Source of the DNA: Mucilaginibacter sp.
Lineage (GTDB): Bacteria; Bacteroidota; Bacteroidia; Sphingobacteriales; Sphingobacteriaceae
Direction: 5' to 3'
Length of the DNA stretch: 46,344 bases
Assembly (NCBI RefSeq): GCF_028287845.1
Contig: NZ_JAQBOW010000104.1
Coordinates: 1-46,344, forward strand
This document shows, piece after piece, positions 8,233-15,842 of the stretch. The position numbers were made by a program, and so were the translations under genes. Position 1 is the first letter of the stretch. Each line of letters begins with the position of its first letter. The notes beneath the pieces are model-generated. The model was not told where the DNA came from. It saw only the letters and a list, made by a program, of their open reading frames with translations, and did no database searches.

Positions 8233-8883
8233 GTGGGAAAAGATAAAATAAGGCGCTTTGCAGAGATAGAAACTTTTAGCAATGTTTTGCAGCTGGACGG
8301 GGGCAAGCCCTACAAAGGCGAATGGAGCAAAGGTTTTTTTAAAAATGATAATCCGGTGGTGCTTGAGCTGGCCTGTGGTAAAGGTGAGTATACAGTGAAC
8401 CTGGCAGTACTGTTTCCTGACAAAAATTTTATAGGGATAGATTACAAAGGCAACCGTATATGGCGCGGCGCTAAAACCGCATTAGAAGATGGGGTAAATA
8501 ACGTTGCATTTTTACGTATCCAAATAGAGAACCTGACAGATTATTTTGCCCCCGGCGAGGTTGATGAAATTTGGATAACTTTTCCTGATCCGCAACCGCA
8601 ATTGAGCCGCGAGAAAAAGCGTTTAACCTCTCCAAGATTTTTAAATAAATACATTGAATTATTAAAACCGGGCGGCTGTGTTAACCTGAAAACGGATAAC
8701 GACGGCTTATATACTTACACCGCAGAAAAAATTCAGGAACGGAAATTAAAGGAGCATGTTAATACGGCGAATCTTTATCATTCTGAATATGCCGATGAGG
8801 TTTTATCCATCAAAACCTATTATGAGAAAAAATATTTAAAGGATAATAAAAATATTAACTACCTTAAATTCTCATTTCAATAA
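8233..8883 (+). CDS. trmB: tRNA (guanine-N7-)-methyltransferase
   Basis: A 216-residue TrmB, which uses S-adenosylmethionine to methylate N7 of G46 in the tRNA variable loop. The SAM-binding motif LELACGKGEYT lies near residues 44-54, IGIDYKGNRIWRGA follows, and the family-specific EIWITFPDPQP lies near 112-122. The start is a GTG at 8233, since no in-frame ATG gives a full N-terminus, and it lies only 14 bases after a palindromic repeat. The alkyltransferase-like gene begins 5 bases after the stop, which implies an operon. Confidence 0.93.
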   Translation: MGKDKIRRFAEIETFSNVLQLDGGKPYKGEWSKGFFKNDNPVVLELACGKGEYTVNLAVLFPDKNFIGIDYKGNRIWRGAKTALEDGVNNVAFLRIQIENLTDYFAPGEVDEIWITFPDPQPQLSREKKRLTSPRFLNKYIELLKPGGCVNLKTDNDGLYTYTAEKIQERKLKEHVNTANLYHSEYADEVLSIKTYYEKKYLKDNKNINYLKFSFQ

Positions 8884-8888
8884 CCCCA

Positions 8889-9221
8889 ATGCCCGATTAT
8901 AACTTTTACGATAATGTTTATGATGTTGCCCGGCAAATACCAGCGGGCAGGGTAACTTCATACGGCGCTATTGCCAGTTATTTGGGTACAAAAGGATCAT
9001 CGCGAATGGTGGGTTATGCCATGCAGGCTTGCGGAGCAGCCCAACCCCCTGTACCGGCGCATAGGGTAGTGAATCGTCAGGGACTGTTAACCGCAAAGTT
9101 TCATTTTGGTGGCGATACTATGCAGCAGCTGTTAGAGGCCGAAGGCGTTAAAGTAAAAGACGACCAGGTGCAGGATTTTAAAACCGTGTTTTGGGATCCG
9201 GCTGCGGAGTTGGCTTTGTAA
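8889..9221 (+). CDS. Alkyltransferase-like protein (ATL)
   Basis: A 110-residue protein of the MGMT DNA-binding family in which the catalytic PCHR is changed to PAHR (residues 56-59, Ala at 57). Such alkyltransferase-like proteins bind O6-alkylguanine in DNA without repairing it and hand the lesion to nucleotide excision repair. The DNA-binding helix-turn-helix RVTSYGAIASYLG (residues 21-33) and the arginine finger R39 in SSRMVGYAM are kept. Only the C-terminal MGMT domain is present. It directly follows trmB and probably shares its transcript. Replacement of the active cysteine is clear in the sequence; the repair role is family knowledge. Confidence 0.9.
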   Translation: MPDYNFYDNVYDVARQIPAGRVTSYGAIASYLGTKGSSRMVGYAMQACGAAQPPVPAHRVVNRQGLLTAKFHFGGDTMQQLLEAEGVKVKDDQVQDFKTVFWDPAAELAL

Positions 9222-9229
9222 AGATAAAA

Positions 9230-9326
9230 TTGTCATTCTGAGCATAGCGAAGAATCTTATACAATTGATAGGTTAGCGTTTTACTTATCGCGCATATAAG
9301 ATTCTTCGCTATGCTCAGAATGACAA
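9230..9326. repeat. Perfect 32-bp inverted repeat between convergent genes
   Basis: Positions 9230-9261 and 9295-9326 are perfect reverse complements (outer part TTGTCATTCTGAGCATAGCG). The loop is 33 bases. It lies between the convergent ATL gene and the GFTPRFK-repeat gene and could serve as a bidirectional terminator. It is related in its ends (GTCATTC) to the 8128 and 14240 palindromes but has a different inner sequence. Confidence 0.85.
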
Positions 9327-9335
9327 AAATAATTA

Positions 9336-9968
9336 TTATTCCTCTGGTGATTTTGGTGGTGCAGGCTTAGTAACCCCTGTCTTAAATCTCGGTGTGAAGC
9401 CGATCTTGGGCTTATCCTCAACCGGTGTCTCTTCTTGCTTTTCTTCAGGATCAGCAGTTTCGGCAGGTTTAGTAACCCCAGTCTTAAACCTCGGCGTAAA
9501 ACCAACTTTTGGTTTTTCTTCGGCTGGTGCTTCTTCTTTCTTTTCTTCGATTGGCGCTTCGGCAGGTTTTGTAGCGCCGGCTTTAAACCGTGGCGTAAAA
9601 CCAACCCTTGGTTTATCAGAAACAGGTATTTCCTCTTTCTGTTCTTCAACCCGAGCTTCAGGCTTAGGTGGTACGGCAGCTTTAAATCGTGGTGTAAAGC
9701 CAGCGTTTGGCGTTGCAAGTTCTTCTAAACTTTCAGTTATCGTTTGCTCGGCTAACTGATTTTCAATTCTTGGTTTTTCGGTTTTTACCTCGGGTGGTAA
9801 ATTGTATTGCCGGCGAATTTTATTGAACCAGTATTTTTTGGTGTGATCAAAACTCTTTTCGCCCATTTGCTCGAAATGTGTTTTAAATTCAGAAAATAAG
9901 CCGGGCTCAGCTTGTTTAAAGGCTGCCAGGTCAATTCTCTTCTTTGTAAAAAACTCCTCGAACGTCAT
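9336..9968 (-). CDS. GFTPRFK-repeat protein of unknown function
   Basis: A 210-residue protein in two parts. Residues 1-60 look like a compact helical domain (EEFFTKKRIDLAAF, FSEFKTHFEQMG, YWFNKIRRQY). Residues 85-210 are low-complexity Pro/Glu/Lys linkers carrying the heptamer GFTPRFK four times, at residues 90-96, 123-129, 156-162 and 190-196, that is every 33-34 residues. No signal peptide or membrane segment is present, so it is probably cytoplasmic. The regular spacing suggests multiple short docking motifs for one partner. It lies 3 bases after the DUF2442 gene and is likely cotranscribed. Function unknown; the frame is supported over its shadow frames by the even repeat and charge pattern. 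Confidence 0.8.
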   Translation of the reverse strand: MTFEEFFTKKRIDLAAFKQAEPGLFSEFKTHFEQMGEKSFDHTKKYWFNKIRRQYNLPPEVKTEKPRIENQLAEQTITESLEELATPNAGFTPRFKAAVPPKPEARVEEQKEEIPVSDKPRVGFTPRFKAGATKPAEAPIEEKKEEAPAEEKPKVGFTPRFKTGVTKPAETADPEEKQEETPVEDKPKIGFTPRFKTGVTKPAPPKSPEE

Positions 9969-9971
9969 TGT

Positions 9972-10190
9972 TTAGCTTGTAGTGATATCTAAATCTAGTT
10001 TATTAAAATGTATCCCTTTATCAGTTTGCATCCAGTCTTCTCGTTCCTCATCGCTTGCGTTTAACAATTTCGGGAACCACTCCAACGGGAAAGCCTGTTG
10101 TTTACCATTCTCACTTTCAACAAACAGCAAGCCATTGTTAAATATTACTTTAACTTTCTTTTCCTGCTTACGTGTATGGAAGAACGGCAT
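9972..10190 (-). CDS. DUF2442 domain protein
   Basis: A 72-residue protein whose core matches DUF2442: a strand KVKVIFNNGLLFVE, the segment FPLEWFPKLLNAS, the EEREDW helix and the end GIHFNKLDLDIT. DUF2442 proteins are small and often sit in toxin-antitoxin-like or regulatory settings, but no molecular role is established here. The ATG at 10190 was chosen because the domain starts right after it; a longer frame to 10256 adds a weakly supported N-terminus. It lies 3 bases upstream of the GFTPRFK-repeat gene, so the two are probably translated from one mRNA. Confidence 0.78.
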   Translation of the reverse strand: MPFFHTRKQEKKVKVIFNNGLLFVESENGKQQAFPLEWFPKLLNASDEEREDWMQTDKGIHFNKLDLDITTS

Positions 10191-10291
10191 TGTTTTTGTC
10201 TGAACTTTGATTTTTAGGTTGGAGGATTTACCTGATTTTGAATAGCAAATTGGCAACTAATCTCTAATTACCAATTAACTAATCTCTAAAT

Positions 10292-11017
10292 CTACTCTGC
10301 CATATTATGATACACCGCCTGCACGTCATCATCTTCCTCTAAGCGGTCTATCAGCTTTAATACATCAACAGCCTGCTCTTCGGTCACTTCTTTAAATGAC
10401 TGTCCTACACGCTCTAATTTTGCCGATCTTACTTCAATTCCCATCTCCTCTAAAGTCTTTTGCATTTTGCCAAAATCTTCAAAAGCAGTATGTAATACAG
10501 CTATATCGTTTCCTTCCTCGTCTGCTTCAACAAACAGATCTTCTAAGCCGGCATCTATCAGCTCAAATTCCAGTTCTTCCAGGTCGCGGTCGCCGGGCAC
10601 AAATGTAAAAACAGACTTACGGGTAAAAATAAAATCAAGCGACCCGGTTTTGCCCAGCGCGCCATTATATTTGGTAAAGTAGCTGCGTACATTAGCTACG
10701 GTACGGTTAATATTATCAGTAGCTGTTTCTACCAGTATGGCAACACCGTGCGCGGCGTAGCCCTCATAAACCAGCTCTTCGTAATCTTTCTCGTCGCGGC
10801 TTGTTGCGCGCTTAATAGCGGCTTCCACGCGATCTTTAGGCATATTTACCGCCTTAGAGTTTTGTACCGCGGTACGCAAACGCGAATTGGTATTCACATC
10901 ACCGCCACCGGCTTTAACGGCCATCACTATTTCTTTACCCAAACGGGTAAACTGTACGGCCATTTTGGCCCAACGCTTAAATTTTCTTTCTTTACGGAAT
11001 TCGAATGCTCTTCCCAT
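10292..11017 (-). CDS. YebC/PmpR family protein
   Basis: A 241-residue member of the YebC/PmpR family (TACO1 in mitochondria), long annotated as DNA-binding regulators and more recently linked to translation through difficult sequences. The N-terminal domain (FRKERKFKRWAKMAVQFTRLGKEI, then NSRLRTAVQNSKAVNMPKD) and the segment YEGYAAHGVAILVE are typical. Length is normal. It stands alone, with a small acidic open frame upstream on the same strand. Which of the two proposed roles applies cannot be told from sequence. Confidence 0.92.
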   Translation of the reverse strand: MGRAFEFRKERKFKRWAKMAVQFTRLGKEIVMAVKAGGGDVNTNSRLRTAVQNSKAVNMPKDRVEAAIKRATSRDEKDYEELVYEGYAAHGVAILVETATDNINRTVANVRSYFTKYNGALGKTGSLDFIFTRKSVFTFVPGDRDLEELEFELIDAGLEDLFVEADEEGNDIAVLHTAFEDFGKMQKTLEEMGIEVRSAKLERVGQSFKEVTEEQAVDVLKLIDRLEEDDDVQAVYHNMAE

Positions 11018-11107
11018 ATTATAGTTAGTAATCCTTATTTAGGCAGGATTTTGAGGTACAAATATAATGTTTATGTTTTTAGATATTTATCGCAGAAAGG
11101 TTATTAC

Positions 11108-11245
11108 CTATTTGGGTAACTGCGACGGTGCTATTAAATCGGCTTCTGTATAAAGGTCTTCTTCGTCCTTTAAAAAGTCAAACAACTCGCCCGATGCAAA
11201 TTTATATACATCAATGATATCATCAATAACAACTTGCTTTGCCAT
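11108..11245 (-). CDS. Small acidic protein, 45 residues
   Basis: A complete small reading frame from ATG at 11245 to TAG at 11108, beginning MAKQVVIDDIIDVYKFASG and ending IAPSQLPK. It is acidic, with a probable helix over residues 7-30 including GELFDFLKDEEDLY. It occupies most of the gap between the threonine dehydrogenase gene and yebC on the same strand. No family was recognised. Coding status rests on the sensible composition and fit in the gap, not on homology. Confidence 0.5.
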   Translation of the reverse strand: MAKQVVIDDIIDVYKFASGELFDFLKDEEDLYTEADLIAPSQLPK

Positions 11246-11286
11246 ATTCAAATATAATAAATATTAGCCCGTAGAATGAAGTAAGT

Positions 11287-12237
11287 TTATTTGCTATTTT
11301 TTAAATTCTCCAATATATCGGCAGTCATACTGCTCAGGTCAAATTTTTGTTTCCAGCCCCAGTCGTTTTGCGCGTAGGTATCATCTATTGATTTTGGCCA
11401 GCTATCGGCAATTGCCTGCCGTGGATCATGTTCACTATAACTTATTTCAAAATTGGGGATATGTTTTTTTATTTCTGCGGATAATTGCGCCGGTGTAAAA
11501 CTAATGCCGCCCAGGTTGTAAGATGAGCGAATGGTTAAATTTTTAGCCGGTGCATCCATTAATGATAGGGTTGCCCTTATGGCATCTTCCATATACATCA
11601 TTGGCAAAGCGGTATCAGCAGAAAGAAAGCTTTCATATTTGCCATTTGCCAAAGCCTCATGGAAAATATTTACCGCATAATCGGTAGTGCCGCCGCCGGG
11701 TTCAGATCGCCAGCCTATTAAGCCCGGATAACGAATGCTGCGTACATCTAAACCGTATTTGGTAAAGTAATATTCGCACCAGCGCTCGCCGGCCAGTTTG
11801 CTAAAACCGTAAACAGAATTTGGGTCCATTATACAAAACTGCGGCGTGTTTTCCTTGGGCGAGTGCGGCCCGAAAACAGCGATAGAGCTTGGCCAGAAAA
11901 CTTTGGCAGTTTTAAATTCAACGGCAAAATCAAGTATATGGATAAGGCCGGTCATATTAAGGTCCCAGGCCAGTTTTGGTTTTTGTTCGCCTACGGCTGA
12001 TAGGATGGCTGCCAGTAAATAAACTTGTGTAGGACGGTGTTTTTTGAATACTTTATGCAGGTTGTCTTTATCTAAAACGTTAACCAGTTCAAACGGTCCT
12101 TCATTAATTATAGGATGATCTGTATTGCGGATATCTGATGCTATCACCCGGTCGTTGCCATATTTGGCGCGCAGGTTCATTACCAATTCGGTACCAATTT
12201 GCCCGTTGGAGCCAATCACCATTATTGTTTCATTCAT
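11287..12237 (-). CDS. L-threonine 3-dehydrogenase, GalE-type SDR
   Basis: A 316-residue extended SDR close to the GalE-like L-threonine dehydrogenases known from Flavobacterium and archaea, which oxidise threonine to 2-amino-3-ketobutyrate with NAD+. The NAD-binding motif GSNGQIG lies at residues 9-15, the catalytic WPSSIAVFG serine near 115 and SVYGFSKLAGERW gives YxxxK. The start was moved to the ATG at 12237, because the longer frame adds 28 residues without fold content. The kbl gene at 19610, encoding the next enzyme, supports the assignment over a generic nucleotide-sugar epimerase. Small acidic gene and yebC follow on the same strand. Confidence 0.83.
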   Translation of the reverse strand: MNETIMVIGSNGQIGTELVMNLRAKYGNDRVIASDIRNTDHPIINEGPFELVNVLDKDNLHKVFKKHRPTQVYLLAAILSAVGEQKPKLAWDLNMTGLIHILDFAVEFKTAKVFWPSSIAVFGPHSPKENTPQFCIMDPNSVYGFSKLAGERWCEYYFTKYGLDVRSIRYPGLIGWRSEPGGGTTDYAVNIFHEALANGKYESFLSADTALPMMYMEDAIRATLSLMDAPAKNLTIRSSYNLGGISFTPAQLSAEIKKHIPNFEISYSEHDPRQAIADSWPKSIDDTYAQNDWGWKQKFDLSSMTADILENLKNSK

Positions 12238-12356
12238 ATTAAGCATCAGTTGCAGCAAAGGTAAAAATTTGGGTCGAATGAACGACTTTTTCCTGCTACA
12301 GATACAAATATGAGTCATCATTTACAATAATTTAGACCTGTAAATAAAAAAATCCC

Positions 12357-12507
12357 GATATTTGGCGTTATATAATAAATTATTAATTAACAATTTAAAA
12401 AAATGAAGATCGCCGTAAGGCAGCTTCATTACCGTTAAAAAACAAATTAAACACAATGAAACCTCCGAAGGAAGCTTCATTACAATTAAAAAAACAAATT
12501 AAACACA
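12357..12507 (+). promoter_or_regulatory. asd leader with duplicated start-like hairpins
   Basis: GATATTTG at 12357-12364 is a near match to the TAnnTTTG -7 box. Downstream, two hairpins start with ATGAA and end with TTCAT: ATGAAG at 12403-12408 with CTTCAT at 12424-12429 around GCC-GTAA-GGC, and ATGAA at 12457-12461 with TTCAT at 12476-12480 around CCT-CCGA-AGG. The segment TTAAAAAACAAATTAAACAC precedes both the second hairpin and the true asd start (one extra A in the latter). The first copy can encode MKIAVRQLHYR then stop, mirroring the asd N-terminus MKIAVVGATG. It appears to be tandem duplication of the asd start region. Confidence 0.6.
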
Positions 12508-13518
12508 ATGAAAATCGCAGTTGTAGGTGCCACAGGATTAGTTGGCACTAAAATGTTGCAGGTTCTGGCAGAACGCAACTTCCCCGTTACAGAATTATTA
12601 TTAGTCGCATCAGAAAAAAGTGTTGGTAAGGAAATCACTTTTAAGGGTAAGGCTTATAAGGTAATCTCTGTTGAGGACGCGATAAAACAGAAGGCTGACA
12701 TTGCCTTATTTTCGGCAGGTGGCAGCACATCATTGGAGCAAGCTCCGCTTTTCGCGGCAGCAGGTACTACGGTAATTGATAATTCATCAGCATGGCGCAT
12801 GGACCCAACCAAAAAATTGGTTGTGCCCGAAGTTAATGCCGATGTACTAACTCCCGAAGATAAAATTATTGCCAACCCAAATTGCTCAACCATACAAATG
12901 GTAGTGGCTTTAAAACCATTGCACGATAAATATAAAATTAAACGCGTGGTTGTTTCAACCTACCAATCAGTAACCGGTACCGGCGTTAAGGCGGTAGATC
13001 AGTTGATGAATGAGCGTAATGGTATTGACGGCCCAATGGCATACCCATATAAAATTGACTTGAACGTTTTACCTCATATTGATGTATTTACCGAGAACGG
13101 GTACACAAAAGAGGAAATGAAAATGGTTAAAGAGACCAATAAAATTATGGGCGACGATAGCATCCGTGTTACGGCTACTACCGTGCGTATACCGGTTATG
13201 GGCGGTCACTCAGAGTCTGTAAACATTGAGTTTGCCAATGATTTTGACCTGGCAGAAGTAAGAGAACTATTAGCAAAATCGCCGGGCATAATTGTTACCG
13301 ACGACGTAGCAAACCTTAAATATCCTATGCCGCTTGACGCGCACGATAAAGACGAAGTATTTGTGGGCCGTATCCGCAGGGATGAGAGCCAGGCAAATAC
13401 ACTAAATTGCTGGATAGTGAGCGACAACCTGCGCAAAGGCGCGGCAACCAATGCTGTACAAATTGCCGAGTATTTGGTAGCTAATCATTTAGTAGGGCAG
13501 GCGGTGCTTAGTGAATAG
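12508..13518 (+). CDS. asd: Aspartate-semialdehyde dehydrogenase
   Basis: A 336-residue Asd that reduces aspartyl phosphate to aspartate semialdehyde with NADPH, the branch point for lysine, diaminopimelate, threonine and methionine. The NADP motif GATGLVG lies at residues 7-13, the catalytic cysteine C126 in NPNCSTIQM and the catalytic histidine H234 in GGHSES. Length is typical. The start at 12508 is chosen over two upstream ATGs that lie in duplicated leader hairpins. The gene is monocistronic and ends in a clear terminator. Confidence 0.95.
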   Translation: MKIAVVGATGLVGTKMLQVLAERNFPVTELLLVASEKSVGKEITFKGKAYKVISVEDAIKQKADIALFSAGGSTSLEQAPLFAAAGTTVIDNSSAWRMDPTKKLVVPEVNADVLTPEDKIIANPNCSTIQMVVALKPLHDKYKIKRVVVSTYQSVTGTGVKAVDQLMNERNGIDGPMAYPYKIDLNVLPHIDVFTENGYTKEEMKMVKETNKIMGDDSIRVTATTVRIPVMGGHSESVNIEFANDFDLAEVRELLAKSPGIIVTDDVANLKYPMPLDAHDKDEVFVGRIRRDESQANTLNCWIVSDNLRKGAATNAVQIAEYLVANHLVGQAVLSE

Positions 13519-13550
13519 AGATTGGTGATTAGAGATTAGTTTTCAATTTA

Positions 13551-13582
13551 AAAGGGATAGCCGGTTGGTTATCCTTTTTTTG
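13551..13582 (+). terminator. Terminator after asd
   Basis: AAGGGATAGCC pairs with GGTTATCCTTT (with wobbles) across a GGTT loop and is followed by a run of T. It lies 33 bases after the asd stop. Confidence 0.8.
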
Positions 13583-13665
13583 TTTATAGTAATTTCAACT
13601 TTCCCAAAACCATCCTTTCAACCGCCTGTAGTATTTATAGAGTTAAAACTTAAATTATAACTATT

Positions 13666-14220
13666 ATGGAAAGCTTAAGTAATAAAAAAGTAGCTATCCT
13701 TACCGAAGAAGGATTTGAGCAGGTGGAGTTAACCAGTCCGCAGCAAGCGTTAAAGGATGCTGGCATAACGGTACATGTGATATCGCCAAAGAGCGGGAAA
13801 GTCAAGGCATGGAATGAAACCGACTGGGGCATTGAAGTTAACGTAGACAAACAACTAAGGGAGGTTAGTCCGGATGATTATGACGCGCTGGTGTTACCCG
13901 GCGGTGTACTTAACCCGGATAAACTAAGACAGAATAAAGACGCGGTTGCATTTGTATCGGCATTTTTGGATGAGGGCAAGACGGTAGCGGCTATTTGCCA
14001 CGGGCCACAAATGCTGATAGAAACCGGCATGATAAATGGGCGCACACTAACATCGTTCCCATCATTACGAACCGATCTTAAAAATGCCGGAGCGCACTGG
14101 ATAGACCAGGAAGTTGTTGTTGACAATGGCTTAGTAACTAGCCGTACGCCTGCAGACTTGCCAGCCTTCAACAAAAAAATGATTGAAGAAATTGCTGAAG
14201 GCGTACATCACGGGGTGTAG
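13666..14220 (+). CDS. DJ-1/PfpI family protein (glutamine amidotransferase-like)
   Basis: A 184-residue class I amidotransferase-like protein of the DJ-1/PfpI group. The nucleophile elbow AICHGPQML places Cys at residue 111 followed by His 112, and the conserved acidic residue is in TEEGFEQVEL. Members act as glyoxalase III, deglycase-like or stress proteins, and the YfkM/PfpI annotation is common. The gene is flanked by the asd terminator on one side and a palindromic repeat on the other, so it is probably transcribed alone. The exact activity cannot be inferred. Confidence 0.88.
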   Translation: MESLSNKKVAILTEEGFEQVELTSPQQALKDAGITVHVISPKSGKVKAWNETDWGIEVNVDKQLREVSPDDYDALVLPGGVLNPDKLRQNKDAVAFVSAFLDEGKTVAAICHGPQMLIETGMINGRTLTSFPSLRTDLKNAGAHWIDQEVVVDNGLVTSRTPADLPAFNKKMIEEIAEGVHHGV

Positions 14221-14239
14221 GCTCTTAACTCCACACTTT

Positions 14240-14323
14240 TGTCATCTCGACTGAAAGGAGAGATCTATACACGCGCTAGTCTACCTATCAATGTATAGAT
14301 TTCTCTCTTCGTTCGAAATGACA
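14240..14323. repeat. REP-like palindrome, TGTCATTTCGAA family
   Basis: Left arm TGTCATCTCGACTGAAAGG and right arm ending CTTCGTTCGAAATGACA form an imperfect hairpin with inner arms ATCTATACA and TGTATAGAT. The right arm (14292-14323) is the exact reverse complement of 8128-8159. It lies between the DJ-1/PfpI gene and the carotenoid desaturase promoter. Confidence 0.8.
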
Positions 14324-14340
14324 TAAGGAGGTAGATTTCT

Positions 14341-14348
14341 TACCTTTG
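14341..14348 (+). promoter_or_regulatory. -7 box abutting the carotenoid desaturase start
   Basis: TACCTTTG matches TAnnTTTG and ends 4 bases before the ATG at 14353 (TACCTTTGCACCATG). If used, transcription would start at or next to the start codon, giving a leaderless or nearly leaderless mRNA. Confidence 0.5.
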
Positions 14349-14352
14349 CACC

Positions 14353-15822
14353 ATGTCATCCAAAAAAGCTGTCATTATTGGTGCAGGGATAGCCGGAATT
14401 GCAGCCGCTATTCGTTTAGCTGTTAAAGGCTACGCGGTTGAGGTTTTTGAGGCTAATGTTACCCCCGGCGGTAAACTGGCCGAAATAGAAAAGGATGGTT
14501 TCCGCTTTGATGCCGGGCCGAGCCTGCTTACCATGCCCCAATATATTGATGAACTGTTTGAACTGGCTGGAAAGGAACCCCAAGCTTATTTTCAGTATCA
14601 AAAGCTGGATATTAACTGCAAATACTTTTACGAGGATGGTACCAAATTAACCGCTTACGCGGATAAGGCTTTATTTGAAAAGGAAGTAACCACAGTTATT
14701 GGCGAGCCTGCCTCAGCCATAGAAAAACAAATAGCCAACAGCGCTAAAATATATGAGCTGACGGATCCTGTTTTTCTGCAAAGGGCATTTAGCGGCTTAA
14801 AAAGCTTGTTTAACAAAGAAGGATTTAAGGCATTATTCAATTTAGGTAAGTTGGACACCTCACGCACCATGTATCAGGCTAATCAAAACTTATTTAAAGA
14901 TGAGCGCATGGTGCAGTTTTATGACCGCTATGCTACCTACAACGGTTCTAACCCATACCAGGCACCGGCAACGTTAAATATAATTCCGCATTTAGAGCAG
15001 CATTACGGGGCTTATTTCCCTAAAGAAGGTATGTATAGCATAGTCACAAATTTGGTTTATCTGGCGAAAATATTGGGCGTTAAATTTCATTATAATTCAA
15101 CCGTTGAGGAGATTGTTTTAAAGGGCAGAAAGGCTATAGGGATAAAAATAAAAGGCGAAGTTATTAATGCTGATGTAGTTGTATCGAACATGGATATTTG
15201 GTTCACTTATAATAAATTGTTAAGTGCTTATCCAAAACTTCATCCTAAAAAAATATTACAGCAGGAGCGTAGCAGTTCGGCATTGATATTTTACTGGGGG
15301 ATAAATAAAAAGTTCGTCAAGCTTGATTTGCATAACATTTTTTTCAGTGCTGATTATAAAGCAGAATTTGATCATATCTGGAAAGAAAGATCTATTTATC
15401 ACGATCCAACAATTTATCTTAATATCACCTCCAAATTAAAACCAAGGGACGCGCCGCCGGGATGCGAGAATTGGTTCGTGATGATAAACGTCCCGGCCAA
15501 TACCGGGCAGGATTGGAACGGTTTAATTAATAGCGCCCGGCAAAATATACTGGCTAAACTTTCCAGCCTGTTAAATGAAAATATAAGTAAACTAATTATC
15601 AGCGAAAGCGTGCTTGACCCGCGCGGTATTGAGAGTAAAACTTCATCCTACCAGGGATCGATTTACGGTACCAGCTCTAATAGCAAATATGCCGCATTTA
15701 TGCGCCATGGTAACCGGTCATCAAAAATAAAGAATTTGTATTTTGTTGGTGGTAGCGTGCATCCGGGTGGTGGGATACCGTTGTGTTTGTTATCGGCTAA
15801 GATTGTGAGCAAGGGGCTGTAA
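14353..15822 (+). CDS. crtD: Carotenoid desaturase (CrtD/CrtI family)
   Basis: A 489-residue FAD-dependent phytoene desaturase-family enzyme. The dinucleotide motif GAGIAGIAAAIRLA lies near residues 9-22, followed by the family pattern GGKLAEIEKDGFRFDAGPS, and the C-terminal FVGGSVHPGGGIPL is the carotenoid desaturase signature. The N-terminal half, including FDAGPSLLTMPQYIDELF, is closest in memory to Bacteroidota CrtD, the 1-hydroxycarotenoid 3,4-desaturase, but a plain CrtI cannot be excluded. No other carotenoid gene is nearby, so the pathway must be encoded elsewhere. Confidence is high for the family and moderate for the subtype. Confidence 0.8.
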   Translation: MSSKKAVIIGAGIAGIAAAIRLAVKGYAVEVFEANVTPGGKLAEIEKDGFRFDAGPSLLTMPQYIDELFELAGKEPQAYFQYQKLDINCKYFYEDGTKLTAYADKALFEKEVTTVIGEPASAIEKQIANSAKIYELTDPVFLQRAFSGLKSLFNKEGFKALFNLGKLDTSRTMYQANQNLFKDERMVQFYDRYATYNGSNPYQAPATLNIIPHLEQHYGAYFPKEGMYSIVTNLVYLAKILGVKFHYNSTVEEIVLKGRKAIGIKIKGEVINADVVVSNMDIWFTYNKLLSAYPKLHPKKILQQERSSSALIFYWGINKKFVKLDLHNIFFSADYKAEFDHIWKERSIYHDPTIYLNITSKLKPRDAPPGCENWFVMINVPANTGQDWNGLINSARQNILAKLSSLLNENISKLIISESVLDPRGIESKTSSYQGSIYGTSSNSKYAAFMRHGNRSSKIKNLYFVGGSVHPGGGIPLCLLSAKIVSKGL

Positions 15823-15842
15823 CAGATTTGACAATTGACATA

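Noticed and set aside
9281..9759. Several open frames of 97-145 residues over the GFTPRFK-repeat gene
   Set aside because: They are alternative frames of repetitive DNA. Only the frame with the regular GFTPRFK heptamer and a structured N-terminus is believable.
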